64,000 nt of DNA from Sva-07 sp963747375 (GTDB taxonomy: Bacteria > Actinomycetota > Acidimicrobiia > Acidimicrobiales > Ilumatobacteraceae), in assembly GCA_963747375.1 (NCBI GenBank), contig CAVVFL010000007.1, positions 62,001-126,000 on the forward strand, read 5' to 3'. Below, in pieces: positions 1-10,791 of this stretch (its first letter is position 1; every line of letters starts with the position of its first letter). The notes below the pieces were generated by a model. It saw only the letters and a program-made list of their open reading frames with translations. It made no database searches and was not told where the DNA came from. Position numbers and translations under genes: made by a program.

Positions 1-1
1 C

Positions 2-235
2 ACCTTTCCGGGCCGGCGCGTGGGTGATCTCGGGCACGGGGCGTTCGCCGACGAGCACGGCAATGTCACTCAGATCGGTCCGGGATGCCGGCTGCAAGCG
101 CCCGCAGGGTGGCTGCATCGCACTCTTGCGGGTTCACGGGCCCGGGTGGTGATCGGCACGGACCTTCCTGGTGAGGTCTGGACGACGCCGATCAACAAGG
201 ATCCGGCCGACCGACCGGTTTCACTTTCGACCTGA
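2..235 (+). CDS. C-terminal end of an unrecognised protein (5' truncated)
   Basis: An open frame enters from the left edge and ends at a TGA at 233-235, giving about 77 residues. The start lies outside the window; a GTG at 20 could also be read as an internal start. The visible part contains short Gly/Ala-rich stretches and ends in ...DRPVSLST. No motif or family is recognisable. Codon use is G/C-ending as in the neighbours, which supports it being coding. It is followed by about 110 bp without a gene before the convergent PEP-mutase-like gene. It could be a shadow frame, so confidence is low. Confidence 0.35.
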   Translation, partial: TFPGRRVGDLGHGAFADEHGNVTQIGPGCRLQAPAGWLHRTLAGSRARVVIGTDLPGEVWTTPINKDPADRPVSLST

Positions 236-346
236 GACGGGTCCAATCACGCGATTTCGGCATCGCAGTGAACACCGCTCGCCATGCTCTCATCGATGCA
301 TCAAGGTTCCGACCGGCATCCACTCCCGGCGATCGGGGACGCCCGG

Positions 347-1111
347 TCAGGTGATCCAGGGCGTGACGAGATCGGTGATCGACTCGGTCAGTGTCATCTG
401 GAGGAACGGTCCGAACGAGACCCGGTGCACGCCCAGAGCGCGCAGGTCGTCGAGGGAGCCGGCAGTGGAGCCGTTGACGGGGTGGGCAATCACGTTGATC
501 GGTCCCGTGAGCTCGTCGAGCAGTGTCCGCACCGCAGCGGCATCGGGTGCCCGGACCGGGTAGACGCATCGGGCGCCGGCCTCCTCGCACGCCCGCAGGC
601 GACGGATCGCTTCGGCGAGCGGGTCGTCGAACACCTCGGTTCGCCCCAGAAAAGCGTCGGTGCGGGCGTTGATCACGAGTGGGATGCCGGCGGCGTCCGC
701 CGCGGATCGAAGTGCCCCGATGTAGTCGGCGTGCTCAGCGGTCGAGCGCAGGCGCTTCTCGCTGTGGACGGTGTCTTCGATGTTGATGCCGACCGCTCCG
801 GCGTCGAGGATCTTTTCGACGAGCTCGATAGCGGCGGTGTCGTAGCCGGACTCCATGTCGGCGCTCACGGGTACGTCAACCGCGGCGGTGATGCGACGGA
901 TCCCGTCAAGGGCGTCGTCGAGGGACATTGCCTCGTTGTCGCCCTGCCCGCGCGAATCTGCGAGGGGGTGGCTGCCGATCGTCAACGCGGGAAATCCGGC
1001 GGCGACGACCGCGTTGGCCGACCATGCGTCCCACACCGTCGGGAGCACCAGCGTGGTGCCCGAATGATGCAGGTCGAGCAGTTGCTGAGCCCGAGTCGCG
1101 AGGTCTGTCAT
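347..1111 (-). CDS. Isocitrate lyase / PEP mutase family enzyme
   Basis: This 254-residue protein has the size and order of motifs of the PEP phosphonomutase / isocitrate lyase superfamily, a TIM-barrel group that forms or cleaves C-C or P-C bonds next to a carboxylate with Mg2+ bound. Visible motifs are SADMESGYD (83-91, the Asp/Glu metal site), NIED (110-113) and NARTDAF (148-154). The isocitrate-lyase KKCGH signature is absent, so it is more likely a lyase or hydrolase of the carboxyvinyl-carboxyphosphonate mutase or oxaloacetate-hydrolase type than true isocitrate lyase. It is a single gene, transcribed leftward and separated by 51 bp from the LysM/M23 gene upstream. The substrate cannot be told from sequence. 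Confidence 0.85.
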   Translation of the reverse strand: MTDLATRAQQLLDLHHSGTTLVLPTVWDAWSANAVVAAGFPALTIGSHPLADSRGQGDNEAMSLDDALDGIRRITAAVDVPVSADMESGYDTAAIELVEKILDAGAVGINIEDTVHSEKRLRSTAEHADYIGALRSAADAAGIPLVINARTDAFLGRTEVFDDPLAEAIRRLRACEEAGARCVYPVRAPDAAAVRTLLDELTGPINVIAHPVNGSTAGSLDDLRALGVHRVSFGPFLQMTLTESITDLVTPWIT

Positions 1112-1162
1112 GACACCATCGTGCCAGACACGAGGACCGAGTCGGCACAGGTCGCAACGCGC

Positions 1163-2314
1163 TCAGGACAGCGGGGTCTGTTCGAACCGGCGGTCGTAGT
1201 TGCATCCGCCGACCATCCAGATCGCCGAGTACGGATTGACCGGTCCGGCGCCGCTCGGGTGGATCTCGAAATGCAGGTGAGGTGACACCGCGTTGCCGGT
1301 CGAACCGACGGAGCCGATCACGTCGCCGGCCTGCACGCGTGAGCCGACTGACAACCCGTTCGAGAAGCTCGCGAGGTGGGCGTAGAAGAAGTACGTACCC
1401 GTGGACGTGGTGAGCCACCACGCGTTGCCCGAGCGTGCCCCATCGGTCGTCTGGCGGGTCAGGGTGCCGTTCGCCGCGGCCACCACCGCAGTGCCGGCGG
1501 GCGAGATGAGGTCGACGCCCGCGTGGAGCCGGCCGCCGCCGCGGGTCGCCTGCCACGAGTTGGCGAATCGGCACGCGCCACGGACTGGGGCGGCATCGAG
1601 CACGACGCTCGGCAGGTCGCGCCCGAAGCCGACTTCGGGCAGGCACAGGCTCTGGCCGGGGTAGATCGGCGACGATCTACTTGCATTGTTCGCTGCGACG
1701 AGCGCATCGATTGGCACGCCGGTCGAGCGGGAGATCACGTACCAGCTCTCACCAGCCGTCACGGTGCGTTCGCTGACGCAGGAGCGGGCGGTGGCCGCTG
1801 CGGCGGATGTCGGCGTGGCACCGGCCGGCAGGCAGACGTCGGCTCCCGGTTGGATCACCGTCGTCGCTGTGGCGTCGTTGGCCTCCAGCAGACCGTTCAA
1901 CGACACGCCCGCAGCTCTCGAGATCCCGAACCAGCTGTCACCGCGCACGACGACGTGTTCGGCCGCGCAGCCATCCTGCGATGTCGACGCTGGCGACGCA
2001 ACACCGTTCGGAAGGCAGAGTACGTCGCCGGGATGCAGGACTACCGACGCGGTGGCACTGTTCGCGTCCAGGAGTGCAACGGTGGTGATGCCCGATGTTG
2101 TGGCGACGCTGGACCACGAGTCGCCCGTAGCGACGGTGTACGTGGCGGCACTCGCAGTCGCGCAGGTACGACGCTCCGACGCCGAGCCGGCATTGACGTG
2201 CGAGGTGGGCGCGAGACAGGTCAGCGTGGCGGCGGCGAGAGCCGCGAAGGCAAGTCGCCCACGACGTGTCGCCGTGCGCTGTGAGATGCGGGCAATGAGG
2301 TGCGTTGGGTCCAT
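1163..2314 (-). CDS. Secreted LysM-repeat M23 peptidase (murein hydrolase or activator)
   Basis: The 383-residue protein has an N-terminal signal segment (about residues 18-42). Three LysM peptidoglycan-binding repeats follow, at about 58-105, 118-165 and 180-225, each with a GDSW/GESW core and ending in CLP. The C-terminal M23 (LytM/NlpD) domain lies at about 255-360. The zinc-site pieces are seen as HAGVD (HxxxD) and SPHLHFEI (HxH), so catalysis is probably intact. Such proteins act outside the membrane on peptidoglycan cross-links, often in daughter-cell separation or as amidase activators. Paired cysteines in each LysM unit suggest disulfides. The start at 2314 gives a normal signal peptide. 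It is divergent from the fumarase with 143 bp between the starts. Confidence 0.9.
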   Translation of the reverse strand: MDPTHLIARISQRTATRRGRLAFAALAAATLTCLAPTSHVNAGSASERRTCATASAATYTVATGDSWSSVATTSGITTVALLDANSATASVVLHPGDVLCLPNGVASPASTSQDGCAAEHVVVRGDSWFGISRAAGVSLNGLLEANDATATTVIQPGADVCLPAGATPTSAAAATARSCVSERTVTAGESWYVISRSTGVPIDALVAANNASRSSPIYPGQSLCLPEVGFGRDLPSVVLDAAPVRGACRFANSWQATRGGGRLHAGVDLISPAGTAVVAAANGTLTRQTTDGARSGNAWWLTTSTGTYFFYAHLASFSNGLSVGSRVQAGDVIGSVGSTGNAVSPHLHFEIHPSGAGPVNPYSAIWMVGGCNYDRRFEQTPLS

Positions 2315-2457
2315 GTGAGTAGGCGCCCGCCGTGTCGTCCGGGGACCATAGCAACCGCGCCGGACACAAACAGATCGCGCTCGTGGATCACACCATCGAT
2401 GGCGACGACCGGGGCCTCGTTTGCCGCCGGGTTCGGGGGCGGTCGTAGGCTCGCGGT

Positions 2458-4112
<1,655 letters not shown>

Positions 4113-4113
<1 letters not shown>

Positions 4114-5216
4114 TGAACGGTGACACCACCGATCAACACGAGCTGACCGCCGACGAACGTGCCGCTGCACGTGCGTTCGTCGCTCGATGCGAGGTGCGAC
4201 TCTCCACGTTCCACCGCATCGCCGTCGGCATGCTGTCGGGTGCCGGACTGCTCGTGGTGCTCCCCGTCGTGGCGCGCGACTCGATCACGGGAATCCTTCG
4301 CTCGTTGTTCTCCAGCGGCATCGGGGCCGTCGATGTCGCCCTGATCATCGCGATCGGCGCGATGCTCGCCGTCCCGGCGGTGGCTCTCTGGCTGCTCTTC
4401 GCCGACCTCACCCGTTTCTACTTCTACGCCAACCACATCGGCGGCGAGACGTTCACCCCACGCTTCACGCTCACGTCGTTGCAGCTGCCCTCCGACGAAC
4501 TCGGCCCCACGGCGACCGCTGAACTCACCCGAACCCGCGAGGACCCGCGCATCGTCGAACTCCTCGTGCCGGCGAACGACGAATCGCGCAAGCGCGTCGA
4601 TCGACAGCTCGATGTGTACGGCCGGCTGAGATCCGGACACGACGATGCCGCCCGCGCCGCGGGTCTCTTCGAACTCGCCGCTTCGAAGAGTCGGCCATTG
4701 CTCGTCGAGGTGGCAAAGGTCGAACACGGAATGGCTCGCCACGTGCTGCGCCTGCGCGGCTTGGTGCTGCGATACGTCAAGGCGCTTCTCGCGCTGTTGA
4801 CCACGGCAGTTGCGGTCTACGTCGGCGATGCGGTCGTCGAGGGTTACGACAGCGCTGACGGGCTCACGACCACGCAGCAGGCCTGGCTGGCGGCGGTCGT
4901 GCTCGCCTGGGCGCCACTCGTGGTGCTCGCCGTGACGTCGCCGGTTCGCTGGATCGAGAAGGCCATGCGCGACGAGGGTGCACCCTCGACTGCGGTCGCC
5001 GACGATCCCGAGCTGACGTTCATCGAACGTGTCTCGTTGCGCATCGCTGCTGCTGCGTGGATCGCCGCTGCAGCCGCGATGGTGATGTCGGCACTGGACG
5101 ACGCAACGTCGGGCGACGCGAGAGGAGCCGAGCTCGCTGTGCTCGCAATCTCGTTCGCCGCCGTGGCCAGCGCCGCGGTCACGGGCCGTTTCCGCAGCCT
5201 CACCCAGCTCTCGTAG
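4113..5216 (+). CDS. Unrecognised multi-pass membrane protein coupled to fumarase
   Basis: This 367-residue protein is not assigned to a family. Hydrophobic segments suggest about six membrane spans: two near the N-terminus (about 38-60 and 70-98), then a soluble stretch of about 125 residues with several Arg/Glu pairs, then four spans from about 228 to the end. The middle stretch probably lies in the cytoplasm. The ATG shares one base with the fumarase TGA, and a long hairpin follows the stop, so the two genes look like one transcription unit. No catalytic motif is visible. A role linked to TCA metabolism is suggested only by position. Confidence 0.75.
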
Positions 5217-5229
5217 CCACCGGCCTCCA

Positions 5230-5271
5230 GCGATGAGCGAGCCGCCCTCATGGCGGCCGTTCGCTCATCGC
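5230..5271 (+). terminator. Hairpin terminator after the fumarase unit
   Basis: An 11-bp perfect outer stem (5230-5240 with 5261-5271) encloses an inner GCCGCC/GGCGGC stem, with a 5-base loop and a 3-base bulge. It begins 13 bases after the stop of the membrane-protein gene and ends 50 bases before the acyl-CoA ligase. There is no T-run, as is common in high-GC actinobacteria. Confidence 0.5.
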
Positions 5272-5321
5272 CGGCGCCGCCGGGCTCGTAGTCGGCGCAC
5301 GTCGAGTGCTACGAACCACGC

Positions 5322-6932
5322 ATGGGGAACTGGAACTTTGCTGACATCTGGGAAGTGGTGGCCGACGAGCTGCCCGACGCGCCGTGCCTGATCCACGGCG
5401 ACGACCGTCGTACGTGGGCCGAGGTCGACCGGCGCGCCGACGGGGTGGCCCAACACCTGCTCGATGCCGGTCTCGAACGCCAGCAGGCGGTGGCGCAGTA
5501 CCTGTACAACGGCAACGAATACATCGAATCGACGTACGCCGCGTTCAAGGGCTCGTTCGCTCCCGTCAACACGAACTATCGCTACACCGCCGACGAGCTG
5601 CTCTACCTGTGGGACAACGCCGACGCCGGCGCCGTCGTCTTCCACGGATCATTCACCGACACGATCGAGGCGATCCGCGGTCGCCTGCCGAAAGTGAAGG
5701 TGTGGTTGTGGGTCGACGACACGAGCGGACCCTGCCCCGACTGGGCGACGCCCTACGAAGATGCCGCCACGAGCGGGGCCGGCCGGGTGGCGCCCGAGTG
5801 GGGTCGCAGCGGTGACGATCTCAACTTCCTCTACACCGGCGGCACGACGGGGATGCCCAAGGGCGTCATGTGGCGACAGGACGACCTCGCGGTCAAGCTC
5901 ACCTCCACGCTCGGTGCGCCGCTCGCGGAGGACGGCACCGCCGACGATCTTCGTGGCACCTACGCCGGCCCCGGCCCCCGGTTCGTCCCCGCGTGCCCGC
6001 AGATGCACGGCACCGGCAACTTCCCGTGTCTCAGCACGCTCACCGGAGGCGGCAGCATCGTCACGCTCACCGGCCGCAACTTCGACGCCGTCGAGCTGCT
6101 CGACACGATCGAACTCGAGGGCGTCAACTCGATGGCGATCGTCGGCGACGCGTTCGCCAAGCCGATCCTTCGTGCGCTCGACGCCGAGCCGGGCCGCTGG
6201 GACCTCTCCTCGCTGGTCGCCGTCGTGTCATCGGGGGTCATGTGGAGTCAGGAGACCAAGACACGCCTCCTCGAGCACCATCCCGGCATGGTGCTGATGG
6301 ACGCGTTCTCGTCGTCGGAGGCGCTCGGGATGGGCTCGTCGATCTCCGCGGCCGGAGCCACCTCCGAGACCGCCAAATTCGAGTTGAGCGCCGACACGAT
6401 CGTGATCGACGACCTCAACCGGCCGCTCACACCGGGCTCCGGTGAGATCGGACGGCTCGCGGTCGGTGGGCGGCAGCCGATCGGCTACTACAAGGACCCC
6501 GAGAAGTCCGCCCGCACGTTCTTCGAGGTCGACGGCAAGCGCTACTCCTGCCCCGGCGATTTCGCCACCATCGACGCCGACGGCCGCATCACGCTGCTCG
6601 GCCGGGGGTCGCAGTGCATCAACACCGGCGGTGAGAAGGTGTTCCCGGAGGAAGTCGAGGAGGCGATGAAGACCCACCCGGACGTGCTCGATGCCGTTGC
6701 GGTCGGCATCCCCGACGAAAAGTTCGGCGAAGCGGTCACCGGCATGGTCGAAGCTCGCCCCGGCCACACGGTCGACGCGGCGGCGGTGATCGCCCATGTG
6801 AAGTCGACGCTGGCCGCCTACAAGGCGCCCAAGCACATCGTGATCGTCGACACGATCGGTCGGGCCGCAAACGGCAAGGTCGACTACAAGCGTCTACGAG
6901 GCGAAGCCACCGAGTCGCTCGGCGTGAGCTGA
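5322..6932 (+). CDS. Acyl-CoA synthetase (AMP-forming), FadD-type
   Basis: The 536-residue protein belongs to the ANL adenylating superfamily. It activates a carboxylic acid with ATP to an acyl-AMP and then forms the CoA thioester. The P-loop-like A3 motif YTGGTTGMPKG starts at residue 171. The late motifs GRGSQCINTGGEK (hinge region), PEEVEEA and the C-terminal GKVDYKRL with the adenylation Lys are all present. The N-terminal AQYLYNGNEYIES region resembles mycobacterial FadD19/FadD3-like ligases of steroid or long-chain acid metabolism; substrate is an inference from similarity only. The frame is intact. The SelW-like gene starts 12 bases after its stop, so the two are probably co-transcribed. 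Confidence 0.93.
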   Translation: MGNWNFADIWEVVADELPDAPCLIHGDDRRTWAEVDRRADGVAQHLLDAGLERQQAVAQYLYNGNEYIESTYAAFKGSFAPVNTNYRYTADELLYLWDNADAGAVVFHGSFTDTIEAIRGRLPKVKVWLWVDDTSGPCPDWATPYEDAATSGAGRVAPEWGRSGDDLNFLYTGGTTGMPKGVMWRQDDLAVKLTSTLGAPLAEDGTADDLRGTYAGPGPRFVPACPQMHGTGNFPCLSTLTGGGSIVTLTGRNFDAVELLDTIELEGVNSMAIVGDAFAKPILRALDAEPGRWDLSSLVAVVSSGVMWSQETKTRLLEHHPGMVLMDAFSSSEALGMGSSISAAGATSETAKFELSADTIVIDDLNRPLTPGSGEIGRLAVGGRQPIGYYKDPEKSARTFFEVDGKRYSCPGDFATIDADGRITLLGRGSQCINTGGEKVFPEEVEEAMKTHPDVLDAVAVGIPDEKFGEAVTGMVEARPGHTVDAAAVIAHVKSTLAAYKAPKHIVIVDTIGRAANGKVDYKRLRGEATESLGVS

Positions 6933-6944
6933 CCGGTCGGGCCC

Positions 6945-7214
6945 ATGGGCGACCATGTGATCGGCATCACCTACTGCGTGCCTTGAGATTATTCGAGCCG
7001 CGCCGTGAGCGCAGCGAGTGATCTCCTGTCGAACTATCAGCACGTGATCGAGTCGTTGACCCTCGTCACCGGCGCCAAAGGGGTGTTCGACGTCGAGGTC
7101 GACGGGGACGTCCTCTACTCCAAACATTCCGCCGGCCGCCACGCCGAACCCGGCGAAATCCTCGAACTCTTCCGCGATCGGTACGCGAGAGACGTCACGC
7201 CCTACGGCGAATAG
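6945..7214 (+). CDS. Probable SelW-like (Rdx family) selenoprotein; Sec at in-frame TGA 6984-6986
   Basis: Reading from the ATG at 6945, the frame gives 89 residues with TGA as codon 14 and TAG as the end. Around the TGA it reads GITYCVP-U-DYSSRA, which is the CxxU/CxxC redox site of the Rdx (SelW/SelT/SelH) thioredoxin-fold family. The rest (GVFDVEVDGDVLYSK, GRHAEPGEILELFRD) is the typical strand-and-helix end of that family. A normal gene caller would start at GTG 7005 and lose the active site. The hairpin just after the TGA fits a bacterial SECIS element. Members are small thiol or selenol redox proteins of unclear partner. The start is 12 bases behind the acyl-CoA ligase stop, so an operon is likely. 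The selenocysteine machinery (SelA, SelB, SelD, tRNA-Sec) is not in this window. A Cys codon miscalled as TGA remains possible. Confidence 0.8.
6984..7023 (+). promoter_or_regulatory. Candidate bacterial SECIS element, starting at the Sec UGA
   Basis: The base after the TGA begins a hairpin. Eight pairs join 6987-6994 with 7016-7023 (two of them G-U). A GA bulge follows at 6995-6996, then two pairs (6997-6998 with 7014-7015), a C-A mismatch, and four G-C pairs (7000-7003 with 7009-7012) closing the loop CGUGA at 7004-7008. The loop starts 17 bases after the UGA and has G as its second base followed by U, as expected for SelB-bound bacterial SECIS loops. Pairing was done by eye; no folding energy was computed. 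Confidence 0.7.
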
Positions 7215-7251
7215 ACCGGTTACGCCGGTGCCTGGCACCGGCGTAACCGGT
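7215..7251. terminator. Bidirectional terminator between convergent genes
   Basis: A perfect 17-bp inverted repeat (7215-7231 with 7235-7251) encloses a 3-base loop. It starts directly after the TAG of the selenoprotein gene, and its last base is the first base of the ABC-F stop codon. It can serve both converging genes. No T-run is present. Confidence 0.75.
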
Positions 7252-8867
7252 CAGGACATGGAGACGAGGTCGAGCCAGTCCTCGGAGAAGTAGTCGACGT
7301 CGCCGTCGGGCATCAGCAGCACCTTGGTCGGCGCAAGTTCTCGCACGAATTCCTCGTCGTGGCTCACCAGGATGATCGCACCCGGCCAGTCGACGAGCGC
7401 GTCGGCCACCGCTTGTCGTGATGGCGGATCGAGGTTGTTCGTCGGCTCGTCCAGCAGCAACAGGTTGTTGCGTCCGACCATCAGCATCGCCAACGCCAAC
7501 TTGGTCTTCTCGCCACCCGACAGCGTGCCCGAGTCCTGGAACACCTTGTCGCCCGACAGTCCGAACATCCCGAGTAGACCGCGCAGCTGTGTTTCGCCGA
7601 GGTTGATCCCCTCGGGGACCGCATCGCGGATGTTGGTCAGCAGCGACTCGTCGGTGCGGAGGTTGTCGTGCTCCTGGGCGTAGTAGCCGGCGTGCACGTG
7701 GTACCCGAACTGGAAGTCGCCCAGGTCGGCCTCGGTCTCACCGGCGAGGATCCGCAACAGACTGGTCTTGCCGGCGCCGTTGAGCCCCAGCACGAGCAAC
7801 CGCTCACCCCGGCCGAGGTCGAAATCGATGTCCTCGAAGATCGTCGGGCCGCCATACGCCTTGCAGAGCCCGGATGCACGAATGACGGTCGCGCCGCACT
7901 TCGGCGGATCGGGAAAGCGCACGGTCATGGTCTTGGTGGACTGCGGGCCGCGCACCCGTTGATCCTCCAGCCGGGCGATGCGCTTCTCGACGCTGTGGGC
8001 CATCGCCGCTTTCGTGGCCTTGGCGCCGAACCGGTCGACCACGGTCTGGAGACGATCGATCTCCTTGGCCTGCAGGAGCGCCTTCTTCGCGAGACGGGCC
8101 TCGTCGTCGGCACGCGCCCGCTGGTACTGGCTGTAGGTGCCGCGGTATTCGACGATTTCGCCCACGTCGGTCTCGGTGGCACGGTCGAGATGCAACACGC
8201 GGGTGATCGATTCGTCGAGCAGTTCGAGGTCGTGGCTGATCACGAGCAGGGCGCCCTTGTACTGGCGGAGGAACCCGAGCAGCCACGCCTTGGCGTCGAC
8301 ATCGAGGTGGTTGGTCGGCTCGTCGAGGCACAGCACGTCGGAGCCGGCGAACAGGATGCGGGCGAGCTCGACGCGCCGCCGCTCACCGCCCGACAGGGTG
8401 CTGATCGGTTGATCGAGCCGCGAGTCGGGGATGCCGAGCCCGGCGGCCATCGCTCGGGCCTCGCTCTCGGCGGCGTACCCGCCGGTGGTGCGGAACGCCT
8501 CCTCGGCCTCGGAGTAGCGCCCGACGTTGCGCTCGTCCGGGTTCTCCTCCATGGCGATGCGGAGCTTCTCGATACGGGTGATCTCGTCGTCGATGCCACG
8601 ACCCGACAACACGTGCGTGACGCACGAACGGCCGTCGAGGGCCGAGTCGATCTTCGGGTCCTGCGGGAGATAGCCGAAGCCACCTTTGCGCACGACCCGG
8701 CCCGACTTGGGTTCGTTGGCGCCGCCGAGCACCTTGAACAAGCTGGTCTTGCCGGCACCGTTGCGCCCGACGATGCCCACCTTGTCGCGGGGCATCACGG
8801 TGAAGCTGGCGTCGTCGACGAGGAGTCGTCCACCCACTTCCACCGAGATCGCCTGAGCCTGGAGCAC
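7251..8867 (-). CDS. ABC-F family ATPase (ribosome-associated)
   Basis: This 538-residue protein carries two ABC ATPase domains in one chain and no membrane segments, the layout of ABC-F proteins. These bind at the ribosomal E site and act in translation regulation or antibiotic protection. Domain 1 has Walker A GRNGAGKTS (about 35-43) and signature LSGGERRRVELA; domain 2 has GLNGAGKTS and LSGGEKTKLALAML. Between them lies the charged helical linker that touches the P-site tRNA. EHDNLRTDESLL after the second Walker A is typical. Whether it is EttA-like or a resistance type cannot be told. The stop lies in the shared terminator at 7215-7251. Confidence 0.92.
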   Translation of the reverse strand: MLQAQAISVEVGGRLLVDDASFTVMPRDKVGIVGRNGAGKTSLFKVLGGANEPKSGRVVRKGGFGYLPQDPKIDSALDGRSCVTHVLSGRGIDDEITRIEKLRIAMEENPDERNVGRYSEAEEAFRTTGGYAAESEARAMAAGLGIPDSRLDQPISTLSGGERRRVELARILFAGSDVLCLDEPTNHLDVDAKAWLLGFLRQYKGALLVISHDLELLDESITRVLHLDRATETDVGEIVEYRGTYSQYQRARADDEARLAKKALLQAKEIDRLQTVVDRFGAKATKAAMAHSVEKRIARLEDQRVRGPQSTKTMTVRFPDPPKCGATVIRASGLCKAYGGPTIFEDIDFDLGRGERLLVLGLNGAGKTSLLRILAGETEADLGDFQFGYHVHAGYYAQEHDNLRTDESLLTNIRDAVPEGINLGETQLRGLLGMFGLSGDKVFQDSGTLSGGEKTKLALAMLMVGRNNLLLLDEPTNNLDPPSRQAVADALVDWPGAIILVSHDEEFVRELAPTKVLLMPDGDVDYFSEDWLDLVSMS

Positions 8868-8895
8868 CCGTCCAGGCTAGAGGTGCCTCGTCGGA

Positions 8896-10048
8896 TCAGC
8901 CGCCGGGTGGTGGATCGACCGGAACTGCCGGCGGATCGGCCGGAGCTGGCGGCGCGTCGGCCGGATCCAGCGTCGTCGAAGTCGTCACCGGAGCCGGCGT
9001 CGTCACCGGAGCCAGCGTCGTCGGGGCCAGCGTCGTCGTCGGAGCCGACGTCGTCGTCGAGGCCGGCGGCGTCGTCGAGGCCGGCGGCGTCACCGTCGTG
9101 GTCGTGGGGGCGTTTCCACCGGAACCCGAGCCGGCCACCGACGTCGTCGTGACCGAAGACGGACGTACGGTCGTCGTCGTCGCGTTGGTGGTGCGGGTCG
9201 AGCTGCCGACGCTCGAGCCGCCGCCAGTTCCACTGTTGACCGCAGAGTCGTCGCGGAACACCGGCTTCAAGCACGCTCCGTCGCCGATCGAAACCGGCCC
9301 CGAGCGCGCCGGCGACGGCCTGAGCGAGCACCTCCCGGCCCATCTCGGTCGGGTGGAGCCGGTCGCTGCTGAGCACGCCCGGCGTCTCGGCGATCGTCTG
9401 CCAGTCGATGATGGTCACGTTGTCGTACTCCGAGCCCAGTCGGCGCACGACGTCGTTGACCTCGATGTAGTTCGACCGGTACTCGGTGACCGTGAACAGC
9501 AACGTCGGCCGAGGCGCGAGCCGCTCGAGGATCATGCGCAGTTCGGCCTCGTACCTCGCCTCGTCACCGCCGTAGTTGCTGCCGAGGAACACCACTGCGG
9601 CGTCCCAGCCGGTGCCGGGCGCAGGATTGCGCACGAGCACCTTGTCGAGGACGCGGTTGCCGAAGTCGATGAAACGGCTCGGCTCGGCCTCGACGGCGAC
9701 CTCCCAGCCGAGCGGAACGAGCGCGTCGCACATCTGTCCGCCGTATCTCGACGACGTCGATGCCGTGATCGAGTCACCGATGATCAGGACGCGGTTGCCG
9801 GCGACGACGTCACCGACGAGTTCGGCGGTCGTGCCGTCATCGTTCACCGGGGGTGGAACCATCACGAGCGGCTCCCGATTGGCCGGCACGGTGCCGGGGA
9901 GCACCCCGACGCCTGCGACGGTCGGCACGGGCGTTCCGACGGGGACGGTGTCGGCTCCGGCATCGCCTCCGATCCCCCCGCAGGCAGCCAGCGTCAGCGA
10001 CAGCGCCAGAAGCGCGACGATCGACGGGCGGCGGAGCATCTGCCCCAT
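8896..10048 (-). CDS. SGNH/GDSL-type hydrolase lipoprotein with Thr/Pro-rich tail (frameshifted)
   Basis: The N-terminal part (10048 to about 9300) has a lipoprotein signal with lipobox LAAC, then an SGNH hydrolase fold: IIGDSITAS with the nucleophile Ser, the FLGSNYGG block and DRLHPTEMG with the Asp/His pair. A frameshift in the run of C's near 9297-9303 moves the frame. The other frame carries on naturally as VSIGDGACLKPVF and then a low-complexity Thr/Pro/Ala tail that ends at 8896. Both halves fit one extracellular esterase or acyl hydrolase anchored by lipid, with a wall-spanning tail. The substrate is unknown. The frameshift sits in a homopolymer, so assembly error is likely. The start is 50 bases from the mscL stop on the same strand. 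Confidence 0.75.
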
Positions 10049-10098
10049 TGAAGCGGATCGCGGCGACCGGTTTGCGTCGGGCCGACGATTCGACGGTT

Positions 10099-10473
10099 TC
10101 AGGAGGAGCGGGCGCGCAGCTCGTCGCGGATCTCCCTGAGGAGGTCCACTTCGCTCGGACCCGCGTCGTCCTCGACCGGCCCCTTCATCGCGTTGTACGC
10201 CTTGATCACCAGGAAGCAGACGAACGCGATGACCAAGAAGTTGACGATGGCGGTGATCGCGGTGCCGATCAGGATCACACCATCACCGAGATCGATGGTG
10301 ATGCTGTCGAAGTTCGGCTGACCGAAGATCGCGGCGATGATCGGCATGATCACGCCGTCCACGATCGCCAGGACGACCGCTCCGAACGCAGCCGCCAGGA
10401 CGAAGGCGATGGCAAGTTCGACCAGGTTCCCGCGATTGATGAATTCCTTGAATTCCTTCATCCAGGTCTTCAT
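10099..10473 (-). CDS. mscL: Large-conductance mechanosensitive channel MscL
   Basis: This 124-residue protein matches MscL along its whole length. MscL forms a pentameric pore in the inner membrane that opens under high tension to release solutes after hypo-osmotic shock. The N-terminal amphipathic helix (MKTWMKEFKEF) is followed by TM1 with GNLVELAIAFVLAAAFGAVV, a periplasmic loop, TM2 rich in Ile/Val/Phe, and a C-terminal charged helix (LLREIRDELR). The start at 10473 is preceded by a GGAGA ribosome site. Upstream starts would add an Arg-rich stretch unlike the family. About 125 bp with a small inverted repeat separate its promoter side from the next gene. Confidence 0.97.
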   Translation of the reverse strand: MKTWMKEFKEFINRGNLVELAIAFVLAAAFGAVVLAIVDGVIMPIIAAIFGQPNFDSITIDLGDGVILIGTAITAIVNFLVIAFVCFLVIKAYNAMKGPVEDDAGPSEVDLLREIRDELRARSS

Positions 10474-10725
10474 GACGATGTCTCCGTTCGTTTGACGTGT
10501 GATGCCCTCAGCGCACCGCGAACCGTAGTCGTCGGCCGTCAGCGGGCGGTCCAGCCGCCGTCGACGACAGTTCGTCGACGAGTCGATCGAGTCGATCCGC
10601 GCGCCGGTGATCGTGGCCGACATCCAGGCGACGTGGAGCGTCGCGCTCCGACACCTCGGTGTCACCTCGATGTCACCTGTCCGTCATGGAACACCGCGCG
10701 ATTCGGTGTCGAACATGGCGGTCGG

Positions 10726-10754
10726 GTGACAACTCGTTGTCGAGGTGTTGTCAC
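10726..10754. promoter_or_regulatory. 8-bp inverted repeat upstream of the small membrane protein
   Basis: GTGACAAC at 10726-10733 and GTTGTCAC at 10747-10754 form a perfect inverted repeat with a 13-base spacer. It lies 38 bases before the GTG at 10792. It could be an operator, but no regulator is identifiable. Confidence 0.3.
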
Positions 10755-10791
10755 ACGAGATTTCGCCGGATCGCTGAACTAGGAACATGGT

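Noticed and set aside
7005..7214. A separate 69-residue protein starting at GTG 7005
   Set aside because: It would lack the CxxU/CxxC active site of its family and start inside the SECIS-like hairpin loop; ATG 6945 gives the full family length.
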